From Metabacillus crassostreae (lineage in GTDB: Bacteria; Bacillota; Bacilli; Bacillales; Bacillaceae), in assembly GCF_016908395.1 (NCBI RefSeq), contig NZ_JAFBDU010000005.1:62001-126000 (forward strand): a stretch of DNA of 64,000 nt, read 5' to 3'. Positions 27,853 through 37,734 of this stretch are shown here, piece by piece. Below the pieces are notes generated by a model. It was not told the origin of the DNA, ran no database searches, and saw nothing but the letters and a program-made list of their open reading frames with translations. The translations under genes were made by a program, and so were the position numbers. Within the stretch, counting starts at the first letter, position 1. The number at the start of each line of letters is the position of its first letter.

Positions 27853-28006
27853 ATAATGGGAAAAAATGAGGCTGCGACATAAGTATTTTAGCTAATGATA
27901 AACCCTAATTATTAGGTGATATTTCAATTAATCTTTCACCTAATAGTTCGGGTCTTTATTTGCCTTTAAAAGATTTTAGTTTTTGTATTAATATCTTTAA
28001 GAACTT

Positions 28007-28136
28007 AGTGGAATGGAGCGGAAGACACTCGACTCCTACGGGAATTGAGGAAAAGCTGAGACCCCGCAGGCGTAGCGAGGAGGCTTAGCTTCCTCCCCGT
28101 GGAAAGCGAGTGTCTGCAGCGCAATGGAACGAACTT
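28007..28136 (+). repeat. Intergenic palindromic repeat, copy A
   Basis: ~130 bp GC-rich element beginning AGTGGAATGGAGCGGAAGAC and ending CAGCGCAATGGAACGAACT, with imperfect terminal and internal inverted repeats and a central GAGACCCCGCAGGCG block. It matches the elements at 57545 and 57761 closely, and those at 36747, 40682 and 56926 more distantly. Non-coding. The rest of the 27853-28274 gap shows nothing recognisable. Confidence 0.8.
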
Positions 28137-28274
28137 TTTTTTCAGCCTAACTGAATTTAGATTTATTCGTCTTTTTGGATGATTTCTTTAATTATATCCC
28201 AGCCTCTTTTTTACTACTGAACATAGTAGCGATATTGAACAAGTACTTACAGGCTACTCAAAACATGTGATAAA

Positions 28275-29507
28275 TTATCCTCTTTTTTCAAACAGCTTAA
28301 CAATTTCAATAATTGTTTCCACTGACTTCTCCATATTTTCAATTGAAATAAATTCAAATTTACCATGGAAGTTTTCGCCACCTGTAAACACATTTGGTGT
28401 TGGTAAACCCATATAAGAAAGCTGAGAGCCATCTGTTCCGCCACGAATTGGTTCAACGATTGGCTTTATACCGAGGTTTTCCATTGCTTGATGGGCAACA
28501 TCAACAATATATTTTACTGGCTCGATTTTATCCTTCATATTGAAGTACTGATCATTCAGTTCAAATAAAATAGCTTCTTTTCCATAAAAAGATTGGAATT
28601 CAGCGACAAGCTCAGAAATTGTGTTTTTACGAGATTGGAATTTTTGTTTATCATGATCTCTTATTATGTAATGTACCTTTGTTTCTTCCACAGATCCTTC
28701 TATTGATATCAAATGGTAAAACCCTTCATAGCCCTCTGTGAATTCAGGTGCTTCCATTGCAGGTAATTTACTTTGGAAGGCCATAGCCATTTTAGCGGAA
28801 CTCACCATTTTTCCTTTTGCTGTTCCAGGATGTACATTGTTTCCTTTAAAAGTAATTTTCGCAGCTGCAGCATTGAAGCTTTCATATTGAAGCTCACCTA
28901 ATGGACCGCCATCAATTGTATAAGCAAAATCTGCACCAAAAGCATCAACATCAAATTTATGTGGACCTCTACCAATTTCTTCATCAGGTGTAAAAGCTAC
29001 TCTTATTTTGCCATGCTTAATTTCTGGATGCTGGATTAAATATGCCATAGCCGTCATGATTTCTGTAATACCTGCTTTATTATCTGCGCCTAATAAAGTG
29101 GTACCATCTGTTGTCATTAGTGTGTGGTCAACATAATTTTCAAGGTTTGGAAATTGTTTTGGTGAAAGAATAATGTTTAATTCTTTATTTAAGACAATGT
29201 CCTTACCATCATAGTTTTCAACGAGCTGTGGGTTTACATTTTTACCAGTGAAATCTGTAGCGGTATCAACATGTGCTAAAAATCCAATTGTAGACACTTG
29301 CTTTTCTGTATTAGCAGGAAGTGTTGCCATTACATAGCCGTTTTCATCAATTGTTACATCGTCCATGCCGATTTGGTTTAATTCTTCTACAAGCATGTTT
29401 GCTAATGTTAATTGTCCCTCTGTAGACGGACAATTTTCGTTATTCTCATTAGATTGTGTATCAACCTTTACATAATTTGTTAATCGATCAATTAATTCTC
29501 TTTTCAT
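28275..29507 (-). CDS. pepT: Peptidase T (tripeptide aminopeptidase)
   Basis: 410-residue M20 zinc peptidase that removes N-terminal residues from tripeptides in the cytoplasm. The metal and catalytic signatures are present: [22 protein letters not shown] and [10 protein letters not shown] with its Glu pair, and the C-terminal [24 protein letters not shown] typical of PepT. ATG 29507 follows AAGGGG on the minus strand. Monocistronic by spacing. Confidence 0.93.
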   Translation of the reverse strand: MKRELIDRLTNYVKVDTQSNENNENCPSTEGQLTLANMLVEELNQIGMDDVTIDENGYVMATLPANTEKQVSTIGFLAHVDTATDFTGKNVNPQLVENYDGKDIVLNKELNIILSPKQFPNLENYVDHTLMTTDGTTLLGADNKAGITEIMTAMAYLIQHPEIKHGKIRVAFTPDEEIGRGPHKFDVDAFGADFAYTIDGGPLGELQYESFNAAAAKITFKGNNVHPGTAKGKMVSSAKMAMAFQSKLPAMEAPEFTEGYEGFYHLISIEGSVEETKVHYIIRDHDKQKFQSRKNTISELVAEFQSFYGKEAILFELNDQYFNMKDKIEPVKYIVDVAHQAMENLGIKPIVEPIRGGTDGSQLSYMGLPTPNVFTGGENFHGKFEFISIENMEKSVETIIEIVKLFEKRG

Positions 29508-29725
29508 TTTGTAACCCCTTCCTTATTGTAGGATAATTTTATATTATCATGGTCTGTGTGTTATCGCATTTTAAAATGAATCGACAGTAGAACTTTATTT
29601 TAATTTGATTAGTAATCCCCCCCCTTTGCACAATTTTTTAAAAAGCAGTGGTTATGATTTACTCATTAAATATGGTAAAACATTAGTAGCAGCATTAAAT
29701 ACGGTATAAAGAAAGGAATACATAA

Positions 29726-30757
29726 ATGAACTTTAAAGATAGAGTTGAACCCATTCTCACAACAGATGATCCTTTTTTACAAGAATTTATTTCATATCTA
29801 TTACATGATTATCCTGGCACAGAAAGTTCATGGCTAAAAAAGTTATTATTTAAGGCAAAGGAAAATCCAGAAAGTGCTTCTACGATCTTATTACTTTTAA
29901 ATGTTGATTCTGCTGATGAAGAGGTTGCACGTATGTTAGCTGAGGGAGTGATAAACTCAGATCCAAGCATTGCTCCACTATATTTACAGTTAGTAAACAA
30001 ATTGTCACCAGATCTAGTATTAACACAAAAACAGCTGATTGAATCATATATCTCTACAGAGGCATGGGATTTTTACGAATTATTAAAGAATGGAACAGAA
30101 GATGATGTGTGGCCCGCATTCTTTGAGACATTATCGAAACTAGAGTCTAACTATAATGAACACGAAGAATTTCAGAAGGCCAAAAATATCGCTTATACAC
30201 TTGTCCAAAGAAACTGGATTACGGTAGATACTGTGGTTCGGATATTTCAGGAGAATCTAGTGGAAGAGTCATTTTTCTACAGTGGAATTCTTGCTATCTA
30301 TTTAATGAGATTGATGAAGTTAGAGCAGTATATGGAAGATTTAGCAAAACTGCTTGAACGAGAGGATGAAGACCTTCTATTAGATGAGGTTTGTGAAACA
30401 TTAATTTCCTTTCAATCTCCTGCTGTTATCGATGCAATCAAACCATATCTATCAGAACAAGAAACAAATATATATGCTCTTTCCATTGCGGAAAATATTA
30501 AAATAGAAGAAAGTGTAGACGCGTTACGCAATGCCTACTATAAAGTGGAACGAGATGATAGTAAAGAAATGATCATCGAAGCTCTCGCAAACCAGCTTCA
30601 TTCAGATGCAGAAAAAGAAATAAATGATTATGTAAGTAGAAGACAGCACGGTTTTATCATTGATCTTGATTTAACCTCATATGGCTATTATAAAGTTGTA
30701 GGAATCGCTCATCCATTAATGTCAAAATGGGTAGAAACTCTACATAATAGAGCTTGA
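29726..30757 (+). CDS. HEAT-repeat-like hypothetical protein
   Basis: 343 residues, all helical, with successive helix pairs such as EVCETLISFQSPAVIDAIKPYL and IEESVDALRNAYYKVERDDSKEMIIEALANQL that resemble HEAT repeats. No catalytic motif, signal peptide or membrane helix. Such proteins usually bind other proteins; no partner is indicated by the neighbours. AAAGGAATAC precedes ATG 29726. A strong bidirectional terminator follows. Confidence 0.7.
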   Translation: MNFKDRVEPILTTDDPFLQEFISYLLHDYPGTESSWLKKLLFKAKENPESASTILLLLNVDSADEEVARMLAEGVINSDPSIAPLYLQLVNKLSPDLVLTQKQLIESYISTEAWDFYELLKNGTEDDVWPAFFETLSKLESNYNEHEEFQKAKNIAYTLVQRNWITVDTVVRIFQENLVEESFFYSGILAIYLMRLMKLEQYMEDLAKLLEREDEDLLLDEVCETLISFQSPAVIDAIKPYLSEQETNIYALSIAENIKIEESVDALRNAYYKVERDDSKEMIIEALANQLHSDAEKEINDYVSRRQHGFIIDLDLTSYGYYKVVGIAHPLMSKWVETLHNRA

Positions 30758-30760
30758 AGA

Positions 30761-30814
30761 AAGAGGCTGGGGCAAAATGAAAGAAATCATTTATTTTGCC
30801 CCAGCCTCTTTATG
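30761..30814. terminator. Strong bidirectional terminator
   Basis: A perfect 18-bp stem (30761-30778 with 30793-30810; core GAGGCTGGGGCAAAAT) with a 14-base loop between convergent genes. It can end the HEAT-like gene rightward and the EamA gene leftward. Confidence 0.8.
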
Positions 30815-30820
30815 ATTAAT

Positions 30821-31750
30821 TCATGCAACATATTTTTGTTTCCCTTTACGATATCGTAATAATTCCTCAAATCCACCTGATCCAAGAACAACACCGAATA
30901 TAATAAAGATAAATCCTAAAACCTGAGGAAGTGAGATCACTTCACCTAAGAATAACGTTGCCCCTACTAACGCAAAGAAAGGATTTAGGTTTATGAATAT
31001 AGCAGATTCTGATGGACCTACCTTCCCTATTGCATAATTGTAGATCATATGGCCAACTGATGTAGCTAAAAAGGCAGATGCAAAGAATAGCAACCAAATA
31101 CTGATTGATCCATTCCTCATACTCTGTAATCCGTTCGGCTCCACAATTAGACTAATAGCAAATAAAATGACTGATCCAAAAAGCAGCATGTACCCTGTCA
31201 TTAATCGAGGATCCAATGTCCCTGAAATCTTCTTAATCATAATAAAGCTGATTGCTTGCAAGAAGATCGATAAAAATACGTGGAAATCACCCAATGAAAT
31301 GGCTTGAAGTCCTTTGCCACTTTGAAAAATAATGAAGAAAATCCCGATAAAGCCAAATAAAATACCAGCAAACCGCAGAACGGTAACTTTATATTTTAAT
31401 AAAAATATAGCTAAAATTGTTGTCAAAATTGGTCCCATACCTAAAATAAGTCCACCATTAGAAGCAGAGGTTTCCTTTAATCCAACTGATAGGAAATAAT
31501 GGTGTCCAACTACATTAAAAAGTGAACATAAGATAATATAATAAAACTGATTTTTTGTTGGCTTCTTTAATAAACCTAAATAAAATAGAATAAAGAAGAC
31601 CCCTACAGCAGCAGTAAAGATACGAAATGCTGTCATGGTAACTGGCATAAAGCTAGTAACAAGAAGCTTTGTTGCAATAACATTAAGTCCCCAGATGATC
31701 ATTACAAAAAACAATGTAATATAAATTTGTAGTTTACTATTTCTACTCAT
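30821..31750 (-). CDS. EamA-family (DMT) membrane transporter
   Basis: 309 residues with ten membrane segments formed by two EamA halves (about 8-140 and 150-290). Family features are IIWGLNVIATKLL near the start, SASNGGLILGMGPILTTILA in the first half and VGPSESAIFINLNPFFALVGA in the second. Such carriers export metabolites or amino acids from the cytoplasm; substrate unknown. Basic C-terminus (RYRKGKQKYVA). It converges on the HEAT-like gene. Confidence 0.87.
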   Translation of the reverse strand: MSRNSKLQIYITLFFVMIIWGLNVIATKLLVTSFMPVTMTAFRIFTAAVGVFFILFYLGLLKKPTKNQFYYIILCSLFNVVGHHYFLSVGLKETSASNGGLILGMGPILTTILAIFLLKYKVTVLRFAGILFGFIGIFFIIFQSGKGLQAISLGDFHVFLSIFLQAISFIMIKKISGTLDPRLMTGYMLLFGSVILFAISLIVEPNGLQSMRNGSISIWLLFFASAFLATSVGHMIYNYAIGKVGPSESAIFINLNPFFALVGATLFLGEVISLPQVLGFIFIIFGVVLGSGGFEELLRYRKGKQKYVA

Positions 31751-31920
31751 GAATTTACTCCCTTAAAAACAAAAGATGTTACAGTATATTTCATAAATCA
31801 TATAGCAAACACTTATTATTGTCTAATGTGCGAACACATTTTTATTTGAATGGAAATTAGGATGATTTTAGTAGTGATGAATACAAAAATCGATGGTTTT
31901 CACTAATATGACATCACAAA

Positions 31921-31948
31921 AGAAAAGAGGATACTATTTCAAGTATCC
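31921..31948 (-). terminator. Terminator after the PhoD-like gene
   Basis: Read leftward, GGATACT and AGTATCC (31942-31948 and 31929-31935) pair around 6 bases and are followed by a T-rich run. Confidence 0.55.
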
Positions 31949-31958
31949 ACCTAATGTT

Positions 31959-34025
31959 TTAGATATCTTCATTCAAAGGTTGCTCACCGAATGGTTTTGC
32001 AACAGAATCTAGAAGTAACTTACTTTGTATCTTATTACCTGAAAAATTTAATATTCCAAGATTATTATTTGTTATCAAAATTGAACCGTCTTTTATAGAT
32101 TGATAGCTAATATCCTCTGTCCACGAAAGATGATTATTCTGTAAGGAATTTGAATCAAGATTATGATTGCTCACTTTGCGATCTTTTCCTTGAAGGGTAT
32201 TGATCCACACAATAAGATTTAATAAACTGCCAAATACACCGCCAAAGCTATCATTATTCATCGGACTACTTGTTAGCTGGTAAATGGAAAGATCATGATT
32301 GTTTAACTCAACATTTGCTTTTGCAGTAAAAGCATAATGCACATCACCTGATAATATGATGGTGTCACTTGGCTGCCATTTTTTTAGTTGTTGTAGAAAA
32401 GACGAAAATCCTTTCATATTGTATCTCCATGCTTCAAAATCTAGCTTGTAATGAACAGGAACACCTAGTGCACGAAATGGATAGATATTGTTTTGAAGAA
32501 AACGCTCGATCAATTGTACCCCGTATAAAGGTGTGGCTGATGCGATAATTAACGGCTCTCCTGTCTTCCATTGGGCTTTTGATAATAGAGAATCAACAAG
32601 ACTCCACCCTTTCTCTCCGATAAGTATTGGTGGTTTGCTTACTTCATCAACAAAGCTCAATAGCTTTACTTCTTCTAACGAAGCATCATATTCTCTTAGA
32701 GTTCGCGTATCAAGGAATAAAGAAGCTGGTGTTGTAGGTGCTACAAAATGCCAGGATTGAAAAGAGAATAGCTGTGATACCCAATTTACATAAGAAGTTG
32801 CTCCAACACGATAGTTTTTAAAATAAGCTGTATGTGTTTGAATAAAAGCTTCATCGTAATCTGCAGGCTGATTCCCCCATCCTTGAAACAGCCAGTATGC
32901 AGATAATCCGTTTGCAATTGTGTGTTTGCCTAGCGGTGAATCATATACATCTTCTTTCCATTGTGAAGAAAGATTCCAATCATCAGTTAAATCATGATCA
33001 TCAAACATCATATAGGTTGGAGTATTTGCTAAAACCCTTCGAACCCTTGATATAGATTTCTCAAAGGCTTGAAGATCATTTAATTGTTCAGCATATCGTT
33101 TCTTATTCTCGATATACTCTTTATTATGTTCATCATCTGAGGATTTCTGTGAAGTAAAATGAATTTGATTTCGCTCATATACATCATTATAAGATTTCAT
33201 AGCATTTTCTCCATGAGCTAAATTCCATAATTCAGGGCTCCAGCTTAGAAGATACATTACAGCATACTCACCAAGCGTTATTAAATGGTTATGCGCATTT
33301 GAAGAAGTGAATTGACAAAGGTTGTTCATAATATCTTGTCTACCGCGGACTTTCGTAAGCTGTTTTTTCCGCTTTTGTTCTTTTAGCTTTGGTTCTACAG
33401 CAACTAAGTTCTCATGCTGTGTACCGATTAACCTTCTACTTATATTATAGATAAATGAGAATATGGGGTCGGCTACATCATCGGCATAAATTTGATCTCC
33501 TAGCATAAACAATCCACTTGGTCTTTGAGAAAGATCATTTGAGGTTTTGGCTAATAAATGATCTGCTTCTGCTAAACGATCTGGACCTTTTCCATGAAGC
33601 TTTCTGCACGAGCCATATAGAATGTTCGGATTTATTGCTGATTGAATAAAAAACGTAGGATATTGGAAATCTTTATATACAATTGAGTCAGGATTTTCTT
33701 GGTTAAGTAATTCAAGGTTGTGTAAATCAAAGGCTTTTTCACTATTTTTAAAAGTGATGTTATAACCGAGAAGTTGGTCAACAGGAAATTCACCATAAAA
33801 GGGTGTAATTTTAATGAGATTTATAAATAGATGATCGCCTGTTTTTACTGTTTTTTGATTTACTCGAACATGTAAATCGTCATATTCAAATGATACTTCG
33901 TTTGTTTGAATGGTAAAAAGCTTAGCACTTATTGAAAATTCCTCACTTGTGGCTAACCATATATAAATATGTGACGGCTCTACCCTCCGAAGAATCGGAC
34001 CAGCCAATATAGTTGGAAAATCCAT
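31959..34025 (-). CDS. PhoD-like metallophosphatase
   Basis: 688 residues. The catalytic core shows the PhoD pattern: YGSCRKLHGKGPD, FMLGDQIYADDV, YMMFDDHDLTDDWN and IILSGDVHYAFTAKA, giving the Asp, Asn and His ligands of the metal centre. The N-terminal ~130 residues form a beta domain (GPILRRVEPSHIYIWLATS). Unlike secreted PhoD it has no signal peptide, so it probably acts in the cytoplasm; its phosphoester substrate is unknown. GGTGGTGAC precedes the ATG at 34025 on the minus strand. Confidence 0.82.
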   Translation of the reverse strand: MDFPTILAGPILRRVEPSHIYIWLATSEEFSISAKLFTIQTNEVSFEYDDLHVRVNQKTVKTGDHLFINLIKITPFYGEFPVDQLLGYNITFKNSEKAFDLHNLELLNQENPDSIVYKDFQYPTFFIQSAINPNILYGSCRKLHGKGPDRLAEADHLLAKTSNDLSQRPSGLFMLGDQIYADDVADPIFSFIYNISRRLIGTQHENLVAVEPKLKEQKRKKQLTKVRGRQDIMNNLCQFTSSNAHNHLITLGEYAVMYLLSWSPELWNLAHGENAMKSYNDVYERNQIHFTSQKSSDDEHNKEYIENKKRYAEQLNDLQAFEKSISRVRRVLANTPTYMMFDDHDLTDDWNLSSQWKEDVYDSPLGKHTIANGLSAYWLFQGWGNQPADYDEAFIQTHTAYFKNYRVGATSYVNWVSQLFSFQSWHFVAPTTPASLFLDTRTLREYDASLEEVKLLSFVDEVSKPPILIGEKGWSLVDSLLSKAQWKTGEPLIIASATPLYGVQLIERFLQNNIYPFRALGVPVHYKLDFEAWRYNMKGFSSFLQQLKKWQPSDTIILSGDVHYAFTAKANVELNNHDLSIYQLTSSPMNNDSFGGVFGSLLNLIVWINTLQGKDRKVSNHNLDSNSLQNNHLSWTEDISYQSIKDGSILITNNNLGILNFSGNKIQSKLLLDSVAKPFGEQPLNEDI

Positions 34026-34188
34026 TTATGTTAGTCACCACCTGAAATAGGTTTTTATTAACGTATTCAGATTTAGGCATTTTTGTGAGGGGGGGTAGAA
34101 GATTTTCAAACAATTAAGCTAATGGAATTGATTATCTAGACTTTCTTCATTACACTTTAACTAGACATCACAATGATGGAGTGAAAAA

Positions 34189-34947
34189 ATGGTGAATTAT
34201 AATGAAAATGAGATTTTCGATATAATGGAGGTATGCTTGCTAGCTGGGAAAATCATGCTCCGAAGTGGCGCAGAGACATACAGGGTAGAAGATACGATGA
34301 TGAGAATTGGGTCAGCTTATGGAGTTGAAAAATCACATAGCTATGTAACACCAACTGGGATTATCTTTTCTGTTAGTAGTAAAACACCTACCCAATTAGT
34401 AAGAATTGAAGATCGATCAACAGATTTACAAAAGGTTGAAAAAGTAAATAGTATTTCAAGGGAAATTAGCAATGGTGAGCTTTCTGTAGAGGAAGCATAT
34501 AAACAGCTTAAAGTGATTGAACAAGCAGCACATGCTTACCCAATATGGGTGCAAATTGCTGCAGCCTCAATATCAAGCGGCTGTTTCCTCATTATGTTCA
34601 ATGGTGGCTGGAGTGATTTTTTACCTGCTGTTATTGCTGCCGGCATTGGATTTTCCAGTCTCATATATTTTCATCAGCTAGTTGAAATCAAGTTTTTTGC
34701 TGAATTTTTGGCATCCTTTGTTATTGGTTTATTAGCAGTTTTGATGGTCACCTTAAACATAGGAACAGAGTTAGATAAAATTATTATTGGATCTGTTATG
34801 CCTCTTGTACCAGGCTTATTAATCACAAATGCAGTGAGAGATTTAATGGCCGGGCACTTAGTATCAGGCATCTCAAAGGGTGCAGAGGCATTTTTAACAG
34901 CATTTGCGATTGGTGCAGGTGTGGCGGTTGTTTTTTCTATTTATTAG
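34189..34947 (+). CDS. ThrE-type threonine/serine exporter, large component
   Basis: 252 residues. The N-terminal soluble part has the family motif LLAGKIMLRSGAETYRVEDTMMRI, followed by five membrane helices (about 115-250). It corresponds to the N-terminal (YjjP-like, DUF1212) half of ThrE exporters, whose other half is the next gene. The pair is expected to export threonine, serine or related metabolites. ATG 34189 (MVNYNENE) follows GGAGTG. Confidence 0.82.
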   Translation: MVNYNENEIFDIMEVCLLAGKIMLRSGAETYRVEDTMMRIGSAYGVEKSHSYVTPTGIIFSVSSKTPTQLVRIEDRSTDLQKVEKVNSISREISNGELSVEEAYKQLKVIEQAAHAYPIWVQIAAASISSGCFLIMFNGGWSDFLPAVIAAGIGFSSLIYFHQLVEIKFFAEFLASFVIGLLAVLMVTLNIGTELDKIIIGSVMPLVPGLLITNAVRDLMAGHLVSGISKGAEAFLTAFAIGAGVAVVFSIY

Positions 34948-34981
34948 TTAAATTATTATTTTCAATATGGGGGCCTTACAT

Positions 34982-35431
34982 ATGATTGAGCAGCTTGCTA
35001 CTAGCTTTATTGCATCAGCAGCATTTGGTGTCATTTTTAATGCACCTCAGAAGTCATTATTAAAATGCGGCTTAGTTGGAATGGTTGGCTGGATTATTTA
35101 TGTAACACTTTATGAATATTCAAGTGATAGTGTTTTTTCCTCATTAGTAGCTTCCTTTTGTATTGCGATTATTAGCCAGTTTTTTGCTAAAAAATATCGT
35201 ACACCTGTGATTATCTTTAACGTATCAGGCATTATCCCTTTAGTTCCAGGTGGGTTAGCATATGATGCAATGAGACGTGTTGTTGAAAATGAATATAACG
35301 CAGCTATTTCGTTAGCAGCAGAAGCATTTATGATATCTGGTTCAATCGCAATTGGACTGGTTTTATCTGAAGTGATCAATCAAATCATTCGAAAAAAGAA
35401 GCTGAGGAAGGTTTCTACAGAGGGTTTGTAA
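34982..35431 (+). CDS. ThrE-type exporter, small component
   Basis: About 149 residues with four to five membrane helices and the conserved FNVSGIIPLVPGGLAYDAMR segment of the YjjB-like (DUF3815) half. ATG 34982 (MIEQLATSF) is chosen since GGGGG at 34968-34973 precedes it; ATG 34967 lacks an upstream site. It follows its partner after 34 bases, and the two halves form the complete carrier. Confidence 0.82.
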   Translation: MIEQLATSFIASAAFGVIFNAPQKSLLKCGLVGMVGWIIYVTLYEYSSDSVFSSLVASFCIAIISQFFAKKYRTPVIIFNVSGIIPLVPGGLAYDAMRRVVENEYNAAISLAAEAFMISGSIAIGLVLSEVINQIIRKKKLRKVSTEGL

Positions 35432-35521
35432 GTAATGTTTCAAAAGAAAATATGAAAAAATCTTAAGTATTTAAGCTAACTAATGTATAATGTTTTAATC
35501 ACTTACAGAGAGGTTTGTATC

Positions 35522-36421
35522 ATGAATTCATATATTAAGGATCAAGTAGAACAATTTCAAGTACGTAACAAAAACCGTGGACGATTATTAGTAAGCTGTC
35601 CAGACCAACCAGGTATTGTTTCAACTATTTCTCAATTCTTATTTTCCCATCAAGCAAATATCATTGAATCTAGCCAATATTCAACAAATCCAGAGGGAGG
35701 ATCATTTTTTATTCGTATTGAATTTGAATGTCCGAATCTTGATGAAAAGGCAAGTAAAATGGAGCAGGAATTCACTGAGATTACTGGAGAATTTACGATG
35801 GAGTGGAGCTTCACACATGTGTACAATTTAAAGAAGGTAGCAATCTTTGTTTCCAAAGAGCTTCACTGCTTATTAGAGCTTCTATGGGAATGGCAAAGTG
35901 GAGATTTAATGGCAGATATCGCCCTTGTGATTAGTAATCATGAAGAAGCTAGAGAAGTTGTTGAAAACTTAAATATTCCGTTTTATCATATCCCTGCTAA
36001 TAAGGATATTAGACAGGAAGTAGAAGAAAAACAGTTAAAATTATTAAAAGAGTATGATATTGATTTAATTGTGTTAGCTCGCTACATGCAAATTTTAACA
36101 CCAACATTTGTTTCAGCAAACCCTAATAAAATCATTAATATTCATCACTCCTTCTTACCTGCATTTATCGGAGCAAGACCTTATGAAAGAGCTTATAACC
36201 GTGGAGTAAAATTAATTGGAGCAACATCACATTACGTAACAAATGACCTTGATGAAGGCCCAATTATTGAGCAGGATATAAGTCGAGTTGATCACCGAGA
36301 TAATGTTGATAAACTAAAGAAAATAGGCCGTGGTGTTGAACGGAGCGTATTAGTACGTGCAGTGAAATGGCACCTAGAAGACCGTATTCTTGTTCATGGA
36401 AATAAAACGATTGTGTTTTAA
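35522..36421 (+). CDS. purU: Formyltetrahydrofolate deformylase
   Basis: 299 residues from ATG 35522 (MNSYIKDQVEQ), preceded by GAGAGG; the upstream ATG at 35483 lacks a site. It hydrolyses 10-formyl-tetrahydrofolate to tetrahydrofolate and formate. An ACT domain (GRLLVSCPDQPGIVSTISQFL, ~20-95) is followed by a formyltransferase-type catalytic domain with NIHHSFLPAFIGARPY (catalytic His) and NDLDEGPIIEQ (catalytic Asp). It balances one-carbon units and supplies formate. Confidence 0.93.
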   Translation: MNSYIKDQVEQFQVRNKNRGRLLVSCPDQPGIVSTISQFLFSHQANIIESSQYSTNPEGGSFFIRIEFECPNLDEKASKMEQEFTEITGEFTMEWSFTHVYNLKKVAIFVSKELHCLLELLWEWQSGDLMADIALVISNHEEAREVVENLNIPFYHIPANKDIRQEVEEKQLKLLKEYDIDLIVLARYMQILTPTFVSANPNKIINIHHSFLPAFIGARPYERAYNRGVKLIGATSHYVTNDLDEGPIIEQDISRVDHRDNVDKLKKIGRGVERSVLVRAVKWHLEDRILVHGNKTIVF

Positions 36422-36558
36422 AAGGTGTTTTGATTAAATAATCTGGAAATTAATTCAGTCTATGTACTACATTGGATTCAAAAGCAATTCATAGATAGAC
36501 TAATGCACAAACAGGTTCCGATTCAGGATGAAAATATAGTAAACCACAATATAATTTT

Positions 36559-36592
36559 AGTGTGAATTCTCATTTGAATTCACGCTTTTTTT
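36559..36592 (+). terminator. Terminator downstream of purU
   Basis: 36559-36569 pairs with 36576-36586 (core GTGAATTC / GAATTCAC; one wobble) around 6 bases, followed by a T run to 36592. It lies 137 bases after purU in a 450-base gap that otherwise holds only the repeat copy B. Confidence 0.65.
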
Positions 36593-36746
36593 GTGATAAT
36601 TCATCTTTTTGGAAAGTTTGTTGAACAGAGATACTACCTGCGAAAACAGGTGTGAAAGTTAGGAAGATGTAAGGAATCAAATTTGCAACGCTCATTTCTA
36701 ATAGAAATGCAACTTCAAACTATGTATAAGATCTTGATGAGAAAGT

Positions 36747-36823
36747 AGTTCGTTCCATTTCGCTGCAGACACTTGCTTTCCTCTGCACCCGCAGGAGTCA
36801 AGTGTCTTCCGCTCCATTCCACT
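36747..36823 (-). repeat. Intergenic palindromic repeat, copy B (internal deletion)
   Basis: 77 bp. Read on the minus strand it starts AGTGGAATGGAGCGGAAGAC and ends AAATGGAACGAACT like copies A, E and F, but the central ~50 bases (the GAGACC...CCTCCCC part) are missing. Both ends are intact, as in a deletion derivative of a mobile palindromic element. Confidence 0.75.
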
Positions 36824-36874
36824 AAGTTTTTTAACATAAACTTGCTATGGGATGACTAAAAAAGTAGTAAGTTT

Positions 36875-37264
36875 TTAATAACGCTTCGACAATACAACAA
36901 ACGATGAAAATACCGTAATTATCGTTAATGTTGCTAACAAACTAACAGTCTGATATCCACTTAGCTGAATGATTTCAAAATAAAGAAGTGGCATGAGTAC
37001 AACCATATAACCTAATATAAAGAAATAACTTACAAACATCCCTCTTTCTCGTATTCTTTTTGATCGTTCATCATTTTCTTTAAATTGCGGATAGAGATAC
37101 GATAAACAAAAACAAATAACTGTTGAACCTAAAAAAACAAATTCATATCCTACAAAAAACCCGCCTGTTGATATACTCGCAAAACTTAGTAACAAGCTAT
37201 AAAATAAAAATAACAGACCACTAAATAAGAAAAACCTTCTCCCGACTTTACTACTCATTTGCAT
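36875..37264 (-). CDS. Four-helix membrane protein paired with XRE regulator
   Basis: 129 residues with four membrane helices (about 9-29, 34-55, 76-97 and 102-124) and a cytoplasmic loop bearing NDERSKRIRERG, the motif of DUF2178-type proteins that are regularly encoded after a small XRE regulator. Function unknown. ATG 37264 follows GAGAGGGG on the minus strand. It lies 44 bases after the regulator and is presumably under its control. Confidence 0.68.
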   Translation of the reverse strand: MQMSSKVGRRFFLFSGLLFLFYSLLLSFASISTGGFFVGYEFVFLGSTVICFCLSYLYPQFKENDERSKRIRERGMFVSYFFILGYMVVLMPLLYFEIIQLSGYQTVSLLATLTIITVFSSFVVLSKRY

Positions 37265-37308
37265 AAATATTCCCCTCTCTTAGCAAGTTCAAAATAATCC
37301 TGTAAAAC

Positions 37309-37515
37309 CTATTCTTTTCCTTCGTCTTCTAATAGAAAAACTTCTTCTACAATTGTGTTAAAACATCGTGCTATTTGAATAGCCAGAGGCAATGAAGGAT
37401 TATATCGACCTTTTTCAATAGATATAATTGTCTGACGTGAAACTTCTAGCATCTCTGCCATACGTTCCTGAGAGATTCCATTTTCCTGTCTTAACTGTTT
37501 CATACGATTTTTCAT
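37309..37515 (-). CDS. XRE-family transcriptional regulator
   Basis: 68 residues, a single Cro/CI-type helix-turn-helix domain: MKQLRQENGISQERMAEMLEVSRQTIISIEKGRYNPSLPLAIQIARCF. No dimer or sensor domain. It most likely represses its own operon with the downstream membrane protein. Inverted repeats for binding lie about 35-70 bases upstream of its start. Confidence 0.88.
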   Translation of the reverse strand: MKNRMKQLRQENGISQERMAEMLEVSRQTIISIEKGRYNPSLPLAIQIARCFNTIVEEVFLLEDEGKE

Positions 37516-37549
37516 ATAAGTAACACTTCCTCTATATAGATTATTGTAA

Positions 37550-37584
37550 TGTAAAGTTACATTTACTGTAAAGGGTACTTTACA
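37550..37584 (-). promoter_or_regulatory. Operator pair of the XRE operon
   Basis: TGTAAAGTTACA (37550-37561) and the inverted repeat TGTAAAGGGTACTTTACA (37567-37584) share the half-site TGTAAAG. They sit upstream of the XRE start at 37515, where an autoregulator would bind. Confidence 0.5.
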
Positions 37585-37734
37585 TAGAAGACAGAGCTCA
37601 AATTGTGATATCTTTTTAAAAATGTGGTTTTGCTCAACTATATTTGCTCTACAGCCTTTTTTATTTATTGTTTCACTTATCTAACCTCGAAAAATGGTAA
37701 AATAATAGAAATGAATCATGACGGAGGGGTTTTT

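Noticed and set aside
29616-29625. Run of eight C before the HEAT-like gene as a phase-variable tract
   Set aside because: It lies outside the coding region about 100 bases upstream, with no promoter elements suitably placed around it.
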